Shown piece by piece: positions 8,395 through 17,837 of a DNA stretch of 64,000 bases. Within the stretch, counting starts at the first letter, position 1. Each line of letters starts with the position of its first letter. Under the pieces are notes generated by a model. That model did no database searches. It had not been told where the DNA came from and saw only the letters and a program-made list of their open reading frames with translations. Made by a program: the position numbers and the translations under genes. This stretch comes from Anaerolineae bacterium (GTDB lineage: Bacteria > Chloroflexota > Anaerolineae > DUEN01). The stretch is taken from contig JANXBS010000017.1 of the NCBI GenBank assembly GCA_025060615.1, positions 26,081 to 90,080 on the forward strand, given 5' to 3'.

Positions 8395-8745
8395 TGATAG
8401 CCTGAACGACGATGAACCGGAAGAGTAGCTGCCGCAACGGGCTTCAGAGAGCCAGGGCAAGGTGCGAGCCTGGTAGCTACGTCGGCAGTGAATGGGCCGG
8501 GGAGTTGGGGACCCAAAGGGCAACCAAGTAGGCTCCTCCGGAGACTCCACCGTTATCTGGGAGCTGGGTATCGGGCAGCTTCCAAGGGGGAGGTTGGCCC
8601 TGTACCTGTAGAGTGAGGCTGGCGATGGGATTTCATCATGCTTCACGATCAGGTTTTTATCTCGATCGCCGGCCTAAGCAGGGTGGCACCGCGGGGAATG
8701 TTCATTTATCCTCGTCCCTGAGTGAAGGGACGAGGATTTTTTTAT
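8395..8745 (+). promoter_or_regulatory. T-box riboswitch, tryptophan-specific, controlling trpE and downstream genes
   Basis: This leader RNA senses uncharged tRNA and relieves termination. The distal part of Stem I is recognisable as the AGAGAGCC...GGTGCGAGCC pair (about 8440-8470). The specifier-loop side reads GTGAA-TGG-GCC, with TGG (Trp codon) at 8493-8495. The T-box proper, AGGGTGGCACCGCGG, is at 8680-8694 and would pair with the tRNA 3' end. A terminator follows. The Trp specifier agrees with the genes behind it. I did not fold it fully, so stem limits are approximate. Confidence 0.9.
8710..8743 (+). terminator. T-box-controlled intrinsic terminator
   Basis: A 10-bp perfect stem (8710-8719 CCTCGTCCCT with 8726-8735 AGGGACGAGG), a 6-nt loop, then A and seven T (8737-8743). 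It sits 32 bp before the trpE start and is the OFF element of the T-box. Confidence 0.92.
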
Positions 8746-8775
8746 AGGATAGTCTCTCGGCAAGGGGAAAAGGGG

Positions 8776-10266
8776 ATGTATCATCCAACACTGGACGAGT
8801 TCAAGCGGCTGGCTGAGCATGGAAACCTAGTGCCGGTATACCAAGAACTGCCGGCCGATCTGGAGACCCCTGTCTCCGTCTACATCAAGCTGCGCAACGG
8901 CGGGCCCTCTTTCCTACTGGAGTCGGTAGAGAAAGGCGAACAATTGGGACGCTACTCGTTTATTGGCGTGCAGCCGCCGCTGATGATGCTGAGCAAACGA
9001 GACCGGGTATGGCTGACCTCCGGCGCCGGGGCGATCCTGGAGGAAAAGCTCGGCACCGACCCATTCACCGAACTGCAGAGGCTCCTGGAGCGCCGTTGCC
9101 CAGTAGGGGCGAGGCAACACTTCGCCCTGCCCCGCTTCACCGGCGGCGCGGTCGGTTATTGGGGCTATGATACCGTGCGCTTCATCGAACGACTGCCGGA
9201 GACCGCTGTGGACGACCGGCCAGATCTGCCTGACGCGGCCTTCTTGCTGGCCGACAATCTGGTGGTCTTCGATCACGTGCGCCATCGGCTGCTGGTGATC
9301 GCCAATGCCCGCCTGGAGGGAGACCTGACCGCGGCTTATGCCGAGGCGGTGGCCCGCATTGAAAGCGTGGTGAGCCAGTTACGCCAGCCGTTGCAGATCG
9401 CGCCTCCACCGAAAGTGAGCTCTGACGCCCGGTGGGAATCTAACGTGACTCAGGCGGAATACGAGGCAATGGTGCGGCGGGCCAAGGAATACATCGCCGC
9501 CGGCGACATCTTCCAGGTAGTGCTCAGCCAGCGCTTGCGCCGTCGCACCCAGGCAGATCCGTTGACCATCTATCGGGCGCTTCGCATGCTGAACCCATCA
9601 CCCTACATGTTCTTGCTGGAGATGCCAGGGGATGTGCGGTTGATCGGGTCGTCGCCGGAGATGCACGTGCGGCTAGAGGGGCGGATCGCGACGCTCCATC
9701 CCATCGCCGGCACACGCTGGCGAGGTGCTACGCCGGAAGAGGACGCCCGCCTGGCCGAGGAGCTGCTCGCTGATCCCAAAGAGCGGGCGGAACATGTGAT
9801 GCTAGTGGACTTGGGACGCAACGACCTAGGTCGTGTGTGTGAGTATGGCACGGTAAGGGTTCCCACCATGATGGCTATCGAGCGATACTCTCACGTCATG
9901 CACATCGTCTCAGACGTGCAGGGGGTGATACGGCCAGGGATGAACGCGTTCGACCTGCTCAAGGCCACATTCCCGGCCGGCACGGTCTCCGGCGCGCCCA
10001 AGGTGCGGGCGATGGAGATCATCGAGGAACTGGAGGGGATCCGCCGTGGGCCGTACGCTGGGGCTGTAGGGTACGTAGACTATGACGGCACCATGGATAC
10101 CTGCATCGCTATCCGCACCATCGTCATGCGAGGGGACTTATGCGACATCCAGGCTGGCGGCGGCATTGTCGCCGACAGTGACCCGACCTACGAGTTCAAT
10201 GAGTCGATGAACAAAGCCCGCGCCCTGGCCCTCGCCGTGGAGCAGGCGGAGCGCGGGCTGGTGTGA
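8776..10266 (+). CDS. trpE: Anthranilate synthase component I
   Basis: TrpE (496 aa) converts chorismate plus glutamine-derived ammonia to anthranilate, the first step of tryptophan synthesis. The N-terminal domain carries PVYQELPADLETPVS and a LLESVEKGEQLGRYS segment, the usual tryptophan-binding feedback region (LLES). The C-terminal chorismate-binding domain has FQVVLSQR, PSPYMFLLE, IAGTRWRGATPEED, LVDLGRNDLGRV and GTVSGAPKVRAMEIIEELE. The start was set at ATG 8776, preceded by AGGGGAAAAGGGG. A longer frame begins inside the terminator hairpin and was rejected. It is the first gene of the operon after the T-box. Confidence 0.97.
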   Translation: MYHPTLDEFKRLAEHGNLVPVYQELPADLETPVSVYIKLRNGGPSFLLESVEKGEQLGRYSFIGVQPPLMMLSKRDRVWLTSGAGAILEEKLGTDPFTELQRLLERRCPVGARQHFALPRFTGGAVGYWGYDTVRFIERLPETAVDDRPDLPDAAFLLADNLVVFDHVRHRLLVIANARLEGDLTAAYAEAVARIESVVSQLRQPLQIAPPPKVSSDARWESNVTQAEYEAMVRRAKEYIAAGDIFQVVLSQRLRRRTQADPLTIYRALRMLNPSPYMFLLEMPGDVRLIGSSPEMHVRLEGRIATLHPIAGTRWRGATPEEDARLAEELLADPKERAEHVMLVDLGRNDLGRVCEYGTVRVPTMMAIERYSHVMHIVSDVQGVIRPGMNAFDLLKATFPAGTVSGAPKVRAMEIIEELEGIRRGPYAGAVGYVDYDGTMDTCIAIRTIVMRGDLCDIQAGGGIVADSDPTYEFNESMNKARALALAVEQAERGLV

Positions 10267-10317
10267 GACGGGATTTATCATGTGTCGCGGTGTAGGTAAG
10301 TTTAAGGAGGGACGGCT

Positions 10318-11382
10318 ATGGAACGGAAACGGGTGCTAACTGGCGATCGGCCTACGGGCAAGATGCACCTGGGCCATTACGTGGGCAGCCTGGCTAATCG
10401 AGTGCGCCTACAAGATCAGTACGAATGCTTCTTCCTCATCGCCGACTTGCACATGCTCACAACCCGCCCGGAAAAGGCGCATATCGAGGAGATCGCCGAC
10501 AACGCGCGCGAGATGGTGCTGGACTACCTGGCTGTCGGTATTGATCCAGCTAAGTCCACCATCTACCTGCAATCGGCGATCCACGAGGTGTACGAGCTGA
10601 ACCTGTTCTTCGAGATGCTGGTGACTGTGCCGCGGCTGAGCCGGCTTCCTAGCCTGAAGGATATGGCCCGCGCTGCCGATCTGACCGAGATGCCCTTCGG
10701 ACTCCTGGGGTATCCGGTGTTGCAGGCGGCTGACATCCTGATGCCGCGCGCTCATCTCGTGCCTGTCGGCAAAGACAACGAGGCACACGTCGAGATCACA
10801 CGGGAGATCGCCCGCCGCTTCAACTACCTGTATGGCGAGGTGTTCCCCATCCCTGAGGTGATGATCGGCGATGTGCCCACACTGGTAGGCACTGACGGCC
10901 AGGCCAAGATGTCTAAGTCCCTAAACAACGCTATCTTCCTGTCTGATGACGCAGCCACGGTACGCAAGAAGGTCTTCAGCATGTACACCGATCCCAACCG
11001 CATCCGGGCGGACATCCCCGGGCGGGTGGAAGGCAACCCCGTTTTCATTTATCATGACATCTTTAACCCGAACAAGGCCGAAGTGGAGGACCTGAAGGAG
11101 CGCTATCGCCAAGGCCGAGTAGGTGACGTGGAGGTGAAGGAGAAGCTCGCCATCGCCCTCAACCACTTCTTGGACCCGATCCGTGATCGTCGTGCCGAGT
11201 TCGCCGCCCGCTCCGGTTACGTGGACGAGGTGATCTACGATGGCACGATGCGCACACGCAAAGAGGCCCAGGAGACGTTGATGCTGGTCAAAAAGGCCAT
11301 GGGGTTGACCGGTGTCTGGAACCGGATCAGCCGTAAGGCGGAGGAGGCGAAGAAGAGGCGAGAACGAGTGGTGAGTGGATAA
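10318..11382 (+). CDS. trpS: Tryptophanyl-tRNA synthetase
   Basis: The 354-residue class I aminoacyl-tRNA synthetase charges tRNA-Trp. The HIGH-type signature appears as [12 protein letters not shown] near residue 15, and the KMSKS loop as [12 protein letters not shown] near residue 200. The start ATG follows AAGGAGGG. It is the second gene of the trp operon, 51 bp after trpE, so the tryptophan T-box controls both synthesis and charging of tryptophan. It is a normal full length for TrpRS. Confidence 0.97.
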   Translation: MERKRVLTGDRPTGKMHLGHYVGSLANRVRLQDQYECFFLIADLHMLTTRPEKAHIEEIADNAREMVLDYLAVGIDPAKSTIYLQSAIHEVYELNLFFEMLVTVPRLSRLPSLKDMARAADLTEMPFGLLGYPVLQAADILMPRAHLVPVGKDNEAHVEITREIARRFNYLYGEVFPIPEVMIGDVPTLVGTDGQAKMSKSLNNAIFLSDDAATVRKKVFSMYTDPNRIRADIPGRVEGNPVFIYHDIFNPNKAEVEDLKERYRQGRVGDVEVKEKLAIALNHFLDPIRDRRAEFAARSGYVDEVIYDGTMRTRKEAQETLMLVKKAMGLTGVWNRISRKAEEAKKRRERVVSG

Positions 11383-11416
11383 GGCAACGAGCCACGAGGC
11401 GACGGAGGAGGAGACG

Positions 11417-12001
11417 ATGATCGCGGTGATAGACAACTACGATTCGTTTACATACAATCTAGTGCAGTTCTTGGGTGAGTTGGGGGCGGAGCTGAAAGTC
11501 TGGCGCAATGATCAAGTGACCGTGGAGGAGATCGCGGCGGAGAATCCCTCGCATATCGTGATCTCGCCGGGGCCAGGCACGCCTGAGAGGGACAGCGGCA
11601 TCTCCAACGAGGTCATTCGCCGGCTGGGACCGACCACACCGATCCTGGGGGTATGCCTGGGACAACAATGCATCGGGTACGTGTTTGGCGGCCGAGTGGT
11701 GCGAGCTTCTCGCCTGATGCACGGCAAAACCTCGGCGATCTATCACACAGGCAAGGGGATCTTCGAGGGGATCCCTAGCCCCTTTACGGCCACGCGCTAC
11801 CACTCGCTCATCGTGGCCGAGCCAGTACCAGACGAGCTGGAGGTGACCGCCTTTACCGCCGAGGGGGAGATCATGGGGCTACGCCATCGCCGGTATCCGA
11901 TCTTCGGCGTCCAATTCCACCCGGAATCCATCCTCACACAGTACGGCCACGACCTGTTGCGCAATTTTCTCTGCGTGAAGCAACAAGGGAACAAGGGATG
12001 A
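11417..12001 (+). CDS. trpG: Anthranilate synthase component II, glutamine amidotransferase
   Basis: This 194-residue class I glutamine amidotransferase supplies ammonia to TrpE. The start IAVIDNYDSFTYNLVQ is typical of TrpG/PabA. The nucleophile elbow is GVCLGQQCIG (catalytic Cys about residue 80) and the His-Glu pair is in FGVQFHPESILT. ATG 11417 was chosen, with GGAGGAGGAG upstream; the longer frame adds only linker sequence from the end of trpS. It may also serve PabB, as one amidotransferase often does both. Confidence 0.95.
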   Translation: MIAVIDNYDSFTYNLVQFLGELGAELKVWRNDQVTVEEIAAENPSHIVISPGPGTPERDSGISNEVIRRLGPTTPILGVCLGQQCIGYVFGGRVVRASRLMHGKTSAIYHTGKGIFEGIPSPFTATRYHSLIVAEPVPDELEVTAFTAEGEIMGLRHRRYPIFGVQFHPESILTQYGHDLLRNFLCVKQQGNKG

Positions 12002-12020
12002 GGCGACGAGGGGAAAGACG

Positions 12021-13040
12021 ATGAAAGAGGCGATCGCGAAGCTGCTAGAAGGCAAGGACCTGTCGCTGGCCGAGGCGGAGGCGGCGATGGATATGATCAT
12101 GGCCGGCGAGGCTACTCCCGCGCAGATCGGCGCCTTTCTGGTGGCCTTGCGCATGAAGGGCGAGACGATCGAGGAGATCGCCGGATGTGCCCGCTCCATG
12201 CGCCGGAATGCAGTGCGCGTGCACGCGCGGCATGATGGCATCCTAGTGGACACCTGTGGCACGGGCGGCGACCGGTCAGGGACGTTTAATATCTCCACCA
12301 CAGCGGCTTTCGTCGTCGCCGGCGCGGGCGTTCCTGTGGCCAAACACGGCAACCGATCTGTGTCAAGCCATTGTGGCTCGGCCGATGTGATGGAAGCATT
12401 GGGAGTTAACCTGCAACTCAGCCCGGAACAGGTGGCGCGTTGCATCGAAGAGGTCGGCATTGGCTTTTTGTTCGCCCCTAACTTTCACCCGGCGATGAAG
12501 CATGCCATCGGACCGCGCCGCGAGCTGGGCGTCCGCACCGTCTTTAACATCCTAGGGCCGCTCACCAATCCGGCCTTTGCCACCCATCAGGTTTTGGGCG
12601 TATATGACCCGACGCTCACAGAGGTCATGGCCTACGTGCTGGCAGAGATGGGAAGCAAAGCCGCTTTTGTCGTGCACGGCGCAGCCGGGCTGGACGAGTT
12701 ATCCACGACGGGGGTTAACCGGGTCAGCCGCCTCTGGAATGGGCGTGTGGAGACCTTCGAGCTAGATCCGACGGAGCTGGGCCTGCCCAGAGCGCGCTTG
12801 GAGGACCTAGCAGGCGGCGATGCCCAAGAGAACGCGACGATCTGCCGGCGCATCCTTTCCGGCGAGGAGAGGGGCCCGCGCCGCGATGTGGTGCTCCTGA
12901 ATGCGGCAGCTGCGCTGGCCGCGGAGAGCGGCGATTGGCGGGCAGGATTAGAGCAGGCGGCGGCGGCCATTGATTCGGGCGCCGCGCTGGCCAAGCTCGA
13001 CGCGTTCGTGGCGTTCACCCAATCGCTGGGGGCCCTGTGA
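12021..13040 (+). CDS. trpD: Anthranilate phosphoribosyltransferase
   Basis: TrpD (339 aa) transfers phosphoribose from PRPP to anthranilate. It has the conserved phosphate-binding motif DTCGTGGDRSGTFNIST around residue 80, the KHGNRSVSSHCGSADVMEALG segment and NILGPLTNP. The N-terminal helical domain starts AIAKLLEGKDLSLAEAEAAM. It begins 20 bp after trpG with a GGGGAAAGACG leader and is not fused to trpG. Confidence 0.97.
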   Translation: MKEAIAKLLEGKDLSLAEAEAAMDMIMAGEATPAQIGAFLVALRMKGETIEEIAGCARSMRRNAVRVHARHDGILVDTCGTGGDRSGTFNISTTAAFVVAGAGVPVAKHGNRSVSSHCGSADVMEALGVNLQLSPEQVARCIEEVGIGFLFAPNFHPAMKHAIGPRRELGVRTVFNILGPLTNPAFATHQVLGVYDPTLTEVMAYVLAEMGSKAAFVVHGAAGLDELSTTGVNRVSRLWNGRVETFELDPTELGLPRARLEDLAGGDAQENATICRRILSGEERGPRRDVVLLNAAAALAAESGDWRAGLEQAAAAIDSGAALAKLDAFVAFTQSLGAL

Positions 13041-13052
13041 CTGGAAGGGACC

Positions 13053-13910
13053 ATGGGCAAACGAAGAACACGGCTGTTACAGGCCCGAGGCGAGATCCTC
13101 GATGAGATTATGCAATGGAAGCGGCAAGAGCTGCCTAAACGCCAGCGGGAGACGCCCATCGCCGACCTGCAGGCCATGGCAACGGTAACACCGCCTCCCC
13201 CCGATTTCGCCACAGCGCTGCGTCCCCCCGATGGCCCACGCGGCACTCGCCTGATCGCAGAGATCAAACGTGCCTCACCCGTGCGCGGGCTGCTCTGCCG
13301 AGATTTCGATCCCGAGGCGCTGGCGGAGACGTACGCCCGCAACGGTGCCGTAGCCATCTCGTGTCTAACCGACAGTCGGTTCTTTCAGGGCGATCTCTCC
13401 CATTTGGTGCTGGCCCGCGAGCGGCTGAAGGCCATCGGCCGGCCATTACCTTTTCTGCGCAAGGATTTCATCTTTGATCCGTACCAGGTGTTGGAGGCGC
13501 GAGCGGCTGGCGCGTCGGCGATTTTGCTCATCGCTGCTGTCCTCAGCGATCGCGAATTGCGCAAGCTGATCGCCGAGGCGCGCCAGTTGCATATGACTCC
13601 GCTGGTCGAGGTGCATGACGAGGCAGAGGTGGACCGCGCGCTCGCGGCGGGAGCGACGGTCATTGGCATTAACAACCGTGACCTGCGCACTTTCCGTGTC
13701 GATCTGGAGACGACAGCCCGCCTGCGGCCGCGCATTCCACAGATGTGTATCGTGGTGGCCGAAAGCGGGATCCGTTCCGCGGACGACGTGCGTCGCCTGC
13801 GAGATATGGGCGTGGACGCGATCCTGGTGGGGGAGGCATTAGTCAGGGCCGATCCAGCAGAACGGGTGGCTCTGATTCGCGCCCTAACGACAGCCGGGAT
13901 GTCGAGGTGA
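13053..13910 (+). CDS. trpC: Indole-3-glycerol-phosphate synthase
   Basis: This 285-residue TIM-barrel enzyme closes the indole ring from carboxyphenylamino-deoxyribulose phosphate. Visible catalytic segments are LIAEIKRASPVRG (first Lys), PLPFLRKDFIFDPYQV (Lys), PLVEVHDEAEV (Glu), GINNRDLRTF (Asn) and VVAESGIRSADDV (Glu, Ser). The length is usual for monofunctional TrpC. It begins 12 bp after trpD. Confidence 0.97.
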   Translation: MGKRRTRLLQARGEILDEIMQWKRQELPKRQRETPIADLQAMATVTPPPPDFATALRPPDGPRGTRLIAEIKRASPVRGLLCRDFDPEALAETYARNGAVAISCLTDSRFFQGDLSHLVLARERLKAIGRPLPFLRKDFIFDPYQVLEARAAGASAILLIAAVLSDRELRKLIAEARQLHMTPLVEVHDEAEVDRALAAGATVIGINNRDLRTFRVDLETTARLRPRIPQMCIVVAESGIRSADDVRRLRDMGVDAILVGEALVRADPAERVALIRALTTAGMSR

Positions 13911-13914
13911 CCCA

Positions 13915-14640
13915 TTGACCGGAACGCTGTTAAATATCGTCACCGTAGTGATCGGGAGCTTGTTAGGCACAATCCTGGGCAACCGCCTGCCGGACAAAAT
14001 GCGACAGACGGTGATGAGCGGCCTGGGGCTGATGACAGCCGTCGTCGGCATGCAAATGGCATTGGGCACGCGTAACGTGCTCTTAGTCATGGGCAGTGTG
14101 CTCGTCGGCGGCGTCCTAGGTGAGTGGTGGCAAATCCAGGAGAAGCTAGAAGCGGTCGGGCGATGGCTGGAGGAGCGTGTCGGAGGCGCGATGGGGGCTG
14201 GCGACGAGCGTTCCATCACCCGCGCCTTTGTCACCGCTAGCCTGGTCTTCTGCATTGGGCCGATGACCATCCTGGGCTCGATCCAGGATGGGCTGACGGG
14301 CGATTACAGCCTGCTCGCCATCAAGTCTATGTTGGATGGCTTCGCTGCGCTGGCCTTCTCGGCTACCTTAGGGCCAGGGGTGATCCTCTCGGTGCTCACG
14401 ATCCTGGTCTTTCAGGGCGGCATTAGCCTGGCTGCGATGAGCATTGGCAGCGCGCTGGGCACCGTCACCCGGCAGACGCCCTGGGTGATTGAGATGACTG
14501 CGGCCGGCGGCGTGTTGATCCTAGGTATCTCCCTCATCCTGCTGGACCTGCGCCGCATTCGCGTGGCGAACCTGCTGCCGGCCATCGTCATCGCCCCGCT
14601 GGCCCAGCTCTTGCTAGAGAGGTTGGGGATCAGCTTGTGA
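13915..14640 (+). CDS. DUF554-family integral membrane protein
   Basis: This 241-residue protein has about seven hydrophobic stretches and the features of DUF554 proteins: the N-terminal LLNIVTVVIGSLLGTILGNRLPDKM, a central VLVGGVLGEWWQIQ and a CIGPMTILGSIQDGLTGDYSLLAIKSMLDGFAALAFS segment. The function of the family is unknown, with transport often assumed. It starts with TTG at 13915, only 4 bp after trpC, and is followed by trpF, so it is part of the tryptophan-regulated transcript. A role in moving tryptophan, its precursors or a related metabolite is inference from position only. Confidence 0.88.
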   Translation: MTGTLLNIVTVVIGSLLGTILGNRLPDKMRQTVMSGLGLMTAVVGMQMALGTRNVLLVMGSVLVGGVLGEWWQIQEKLEAVGRWLEERVGGAMGAGDERSITRAFVTASLVFCIGPMTILGSIQDGLTGDYSLLAIKSMLDGFAALAFSATLGPGVILSVLTILVFQGGISLAAMSIGSALGTVTRQTPWVIEMTAAGGVLILGISLILLDLRRIRVANLLPAIVIAPLAQLLLERLGISL

Positions 14641-14658
14641 ACGGTTGAGCTTGCCTTT

Positions 14659-15309
14659 ATGAAGGTCAAGATCTGTGGGATCACGAATCTGGAGGATGCC
14701 CGAGTGGCGGTGGCCGCTGGGGCTGACTTCCTGGGCTTTATCTTTTACCCTCGCTCGCCCCGCTACGTGACACCGGAGCGGGCCGGGCAGATCATCGCCG
14801 CGCTCCATGCGGAGGGATTGACCGCGACCACGGTAGGGGTGTTTGTTGACGCGCCGTTGGCGGAGATCGAGCATACCATGCAGGTGGCTGGACTGGACCT
14901 AGCTCAATTGCATGGAGATGAGCCGGTGGCTCAGGTACAGGCGCTGGGCGGGCGCGCTTTCAAAGCGTTGCGGCCTCACTCTGGCAACGATGTCGAGGCC
15001 GATATGCTCTCATATCTCTCCGTTGCGCCCGACGCGGCCTGGGTGCCCCAGTTGCTCGTGGACGCGTATCATCCAAGCGCGTACGGGGGCACAGGCCAGA
15101 TCGGTGACTGGCGGCTCGCTCAGCTCCTGGCGCGGCGATGCGCGCGGCTGCTGTTAGCAGGTGGCCTCACTCCAGACAACGTGGCGCAGGCGATTGCCGA
15201 GGTGCGGCCCTGGGGGGTGGACGTGAGCAGCGGCGTCGAGGCGAGCCCAGGGCGCAAAGATCACGGACGTGTGCGGGCGTTCATCGCCGCCGCCCGCGCT
15301 GCCGGCTGA
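14659..15309 (+). CDS. trpF: Phosphoribosylanthranilate isomerase
   Basis: TrpF (216 aa) performs the Amadori rearrangement of phosphoribosylanthranilate. It opens with [12 protein letters not shown] (catalytic Cys in KICGI), then [26 protein letters not shown], the catalytic Asp in [28 protein letters not shown] and [16 protein letters not shown]. All the usual motifs are intact. It lies 18 bp after the DUF554 gene. Confidence 0.97.
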   Translation: MKVKICGITNLEDARVAVAAGADFLGFIFYPRSPRYVTPERAGQIIAALHAEGLTATTVGVFVDAPLAEIEHTMQVAGLDLAQLHGDEPVAQVQALGGRAFKALRPHSGNDVEADMLSYLSVAPDAAWVPQLLVDAYHPSAYGGTGQIGDWRLAQLLARRCARLLLAGGLTPDNVAQAIAEVRPWGVDVSSGVEASPGRKDHGRVRAFIAAARAAG

Positions 15310-15347
15310 GGCAGGGGGGAACATTGGCAAGCGATGGGAGAACCAAC

Positions 15348-16595
15348 GTGAAACAGAGGACGGGCGACCGTTTCCATCCCTGGCAACAGCCTGATGAGCG
15401 GGGCTGGTTCGGCCCGTATGGCGGGCGGTTTGTGCCGGAGACGCTGATGCCAGCGCTGGAGGAGTTGGAAGAGGCCTACCGAGAGGCCATGCAAGACCGC
15501 GGCTTTCGGGAGGAGCTGGATCACCTGTTGCGGACCTATGTCGGGCGTCCGACGCCGCTCACCTTCGCCCGCCGGCTGAGCGCTCACCTGGGCGGTGCCC
15601 GCATCTACCTGAAGCGCGAGGACCTGGCTCATTCCGGCGCGCACAAGATCAACAATGCGCTGGGGCAGGCGCTGCTGGCGCGCCGCATGGGGAAGCGGCG
15701 CGTTGTAGCGGAGACCGGCGCCGGCCAGCACGGCGTGGCGACGGCGACCGCCTGCGCCCTCCTGGGCATCGAGTGCGTGATCTACATGGGCACGGTGGAC
15801 ATGGCCCGCCAGCGTCCTAACGTCTTCCGTATGAACCTTTTAGGCGCCACAGTACGGCCGGTGGAGTCAGGCAGCCAGACGCTGAAGGATGCCATCAATG
15901 AGGCTATCCGCGACTGGGTGACCAATGTGCGTACAACTCACTACCTGCTCGGATCGGCATTGGGACCGCATCCATATCCAATGATAGTGCGCGATTTTCA
16001 GAGCGTCATCGGCCACGAGGCTCGCCAGCAGATCTTGGACGTGGAAGGGCGATTACCGGATGCGCTGGTGGCTTGCGTGGGCGGCGGCTCCAATGCCATC
16101 GGCCTCTTTTACCCGTTCATTGACGACAGAGAAGTACGTCTGATCGGCGTGGAGGCTGGCGGCCTCGGCATCGCCTCAGGCCGGCATGCCGCCCGTTTCG
16201 CCGATCCGGCTATGGGTCGGCTCGGGGTGCTGCATGGCACCAAGTCTTTCGTATTACAAACGGAGGACGGGCAGATCGCGCTCACCCATTCTATCTCGGC
16301 TGGGCTGGATTATGCCAGTGTAGGCCCGGAACATGCGTTGCTGCGTGAGGTCGGCCGGGCGGAATATACCTATGCTACCGACGACGAGGCGTTGGCTGCC
16401 TTTAAGCTGCTTTGCGAGCTGGAGGGGATCATCCCCGCGCTGGAATCGGCTCACGCCATCGCCCACGTGGTCAAGCTGGCCCCCGCTATGCGCGCCGACC
16501 AGATCATCCTGGTCAACCTCTCCGGCCGCGGCGATAAGGACCTCGACACGGTGATGCGGGCGATGGAAGAGCAAGGGAGAGGAGGCCCACCATGA
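15348..16595 (+). CDS. trpB: Tryptophan synthase beta chain
   Basis: TrpB (415 aa) joins indole and serine with PLP. Motifs are [19 protein letters not shown], the PLP lysine in [45 protein letters not shown] and a C-terminal [11 protein letters not shown]. The start is uncertain. GTG 15348 has GGGAG 7 nt upstream and was chosen; TTG 15324 in the same frame has a run of Gs upstream and would add eight residues. A longer frame overlapping trpF is not supported. It is the TrpB1 type, coupled to trpA by a 4-nt overlap. Confidence 0.95.
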   Translation: MKQRTGDRFHPWQQPDERGWFGPYGGRFVPETLMPALEELEEAYREAMQDRGFREELDHLLRTYVGRPTPLTFARRLSAHLGGARIYLKREDLAHSGAHKINNALGQALLARRMGKRRVVAETGAGQHGVATATACALLGIECVIYMGTVDMARQRPNVFRMNLLGATVRPVESGSQTLKDAINEAIRDWVTNVRTTHYLLGSALGPHPYPMIVRDFQSVIGHEARQQILDVEGRLPDALVACVGGGSNAIGLFYPFIDDREVRLIGVEAGGLGIASGRHAARFADPAMGRLGVLHGTKSFVLQTEDGQIALTHSISAGLDYASVGPEHALLREVGRAEYTYATDDEALAAFKLLCELEGIIPALESAHAIAHVVKLAPAMRADQIILVNLSGRGDKDLDTVMRAMEEQGRGGPP

Positions 16596-17416
16596 GGCAC
16601 GGCGGGGTCGAGCGCATCGCAGCGACGTTCGCGCAGGCCCGGGAAGAAGGGCGAGCCGCGTTTATGCCGTACTATGTCGTCGGGTATCCTGACCTGCCGA
16701 CGAGTCTGGAGGTCATGATCGCCTTGGTGGAGGCCGGCGCGGACATGATCGAGGTGGGTGTCCCCTTCTCCGATCCTTTAGCTGATGGCCCGACGATCCA
16801 AGCCGCGACTCAGCTCGCCTTGGAGGGTGGCGCTTCGTTGGCTGACGCGCTGCAGATGGTGTATCAATTGCGTGAGCGAGGGGTGACTATTCCGCTTATC
16901 TTGATGGGCTACTACAACCCGTTTCTAGCCTATGGCGTGGAGGCTCTGTGCCGAGACGCGGCTGCGACGGGCGTAGATGGCTTTATCGTCCCTGATCTGC
17001 CTCCAGACGAGCGGGACGGCGAGGAGATGATCGCCTGCTGCCAAGAATATGGCTTGGCCTTCATCCCCCTGCTGGCCCCCACCTCAACGGCGGGCCGTAT
17101 CCGACTGGTGACGCAGGTGGCCAGCGGCTTTGTCTACCTGGTGAGCGTGACAGGCATCACCGGCGCGCGGGATCGCCTGCCGGCCGATCTGGAAGCATTT
17201 GTGAATCGGGTACGCTCTGCCACCGAAAAGCCGCTGGCGGTGGGATTTGGCATCTCCACGCCAGAGCAGGCTGCACGGGTGGCTGAGATTGCGGATGGCG
17301 TGGTGGTGGGGTCAGCGCTAGTGAAGCTGGGGTTGAGCGAGGAGCCGGTCTCACGCGTTCGGGAGTTGGCCGCGTCCCTGGCGCAAGGTGTTCATCGCGT
17401 GGTGACGCAGAGGTGA
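16592..17416 (+). CDS. trpA: Tryptophan synthase alpha chain
   Basis: TrpA (274 aa) cleaves indole-3-glycerol phosphate and passes indole to TrpB. It has the catalytic Glu in [18 protein letters not shown] (about residue 55), the catalytic Asp in [11 protein letters not shown], loop 6 [14 protein letters not shown] and the phosphate-binding [10 protein letters not shown] and [11 protein letters not shown] overlaps the trpB stop (ATGA), so the two subunits are translationally coupled. It is the last gene of the trp operon; I see no strong terminator in 17417-17506. Confidence 0.97.
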   Translation: MRHGGVERIAATFAQAREEGRAAFMPYYVVGYPDLPTSLEVMIALVEAGADMIEVGVPFSDPLADGPTIQAATQLALEGGASLADALQMVYQLRERGVTIPLILMGYYNPFLAYGVEALCRDAAATGVDGFIVPDLPPDERDGEEMIACCQEYGLAFIPLLAPTSTAGRIRLVTQVASGFVYLVSVTGITGARDRLPADLEAFVNRVRSATEKPLAVGFGISTPEQAARVAEIADGVVVGSALVKLGLSEEPVSRVRELAASLAQGVHRVVTQR

Positions 17417-17506
17417 GGTTTTCTCGAGTCCTCCTCCAAGGACAAAGCAAAGGCTGAATCACTCATGCATGAGCCATCCAGCCTCGAAAAGCGAACTTGA
17501 TCTCCG

Positions 17507-17692
17507 TCAAGAGGCGACGTCTTGCCTTTGAGCGCGTGATTCGGTCTGCTCGTTCTCCTCTCGTAAAGCCCTGCGGAAGTCGCGGATGCCGCGCCCCAAT
17601 GCCCCTCCGAGGTCGGCCAAACGGCCGGCGCCGAAAATCGCCAGGACGATCACCAGAATGATGATCAGCTCGGTCGGCCCTAAAGTTGGCAT
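17507..17692 (-). CDS. tatA: Sec-independent translocase TatA/TatE-type protein
   Basis: This 61-residue protein has a short N-terminal [28 protein letters not shown]: one membrane segment, then the FGAGRL hinge and an amphipathic helix ([15 protein letters not shown]), ending in a charged tail. This is the TatA/E form, which builds the channel for folded Tat substrates. ATG 17692 is preceded by AGGGGGGAG; a longer frame upstream was rejected. The three binding proteins in this window have twin-arginine signals and would be its clients. tatC is not in the window. Confidence 0.92.
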   Translation of the reverse strand: MPTLGPTELIIILVIVLAIFGAGRLADLGGALGRGIRDFRRALREENEQTESRAQRQDVAS

Positions 17693-17752
17693 ATCCAGCT
17701 CCCCCCTTACAGTCACCGCTCTCAGGCCTGCGGCAAACATTGGCCAGCTTTG

Positions 17753-17781
17753 ATTATAAACCTGATACACCTGATCGGCAA
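17753..17781 (-). promoter_or_regulatory. Promoter of tatA
   Basis: On the minus strand TTGCCG (17776-17781), a 17-bp spacer and a perfect TATAAT (17753-17758), about 55 bp before the tatA start. Confidence 0.6.
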
Positions 17782-17837
17782 GTCACAGTTTTCCCAAGAA
17801 AAGCGTTGCCTTCTGCCACGCTGTCTAGGAGGATGAG

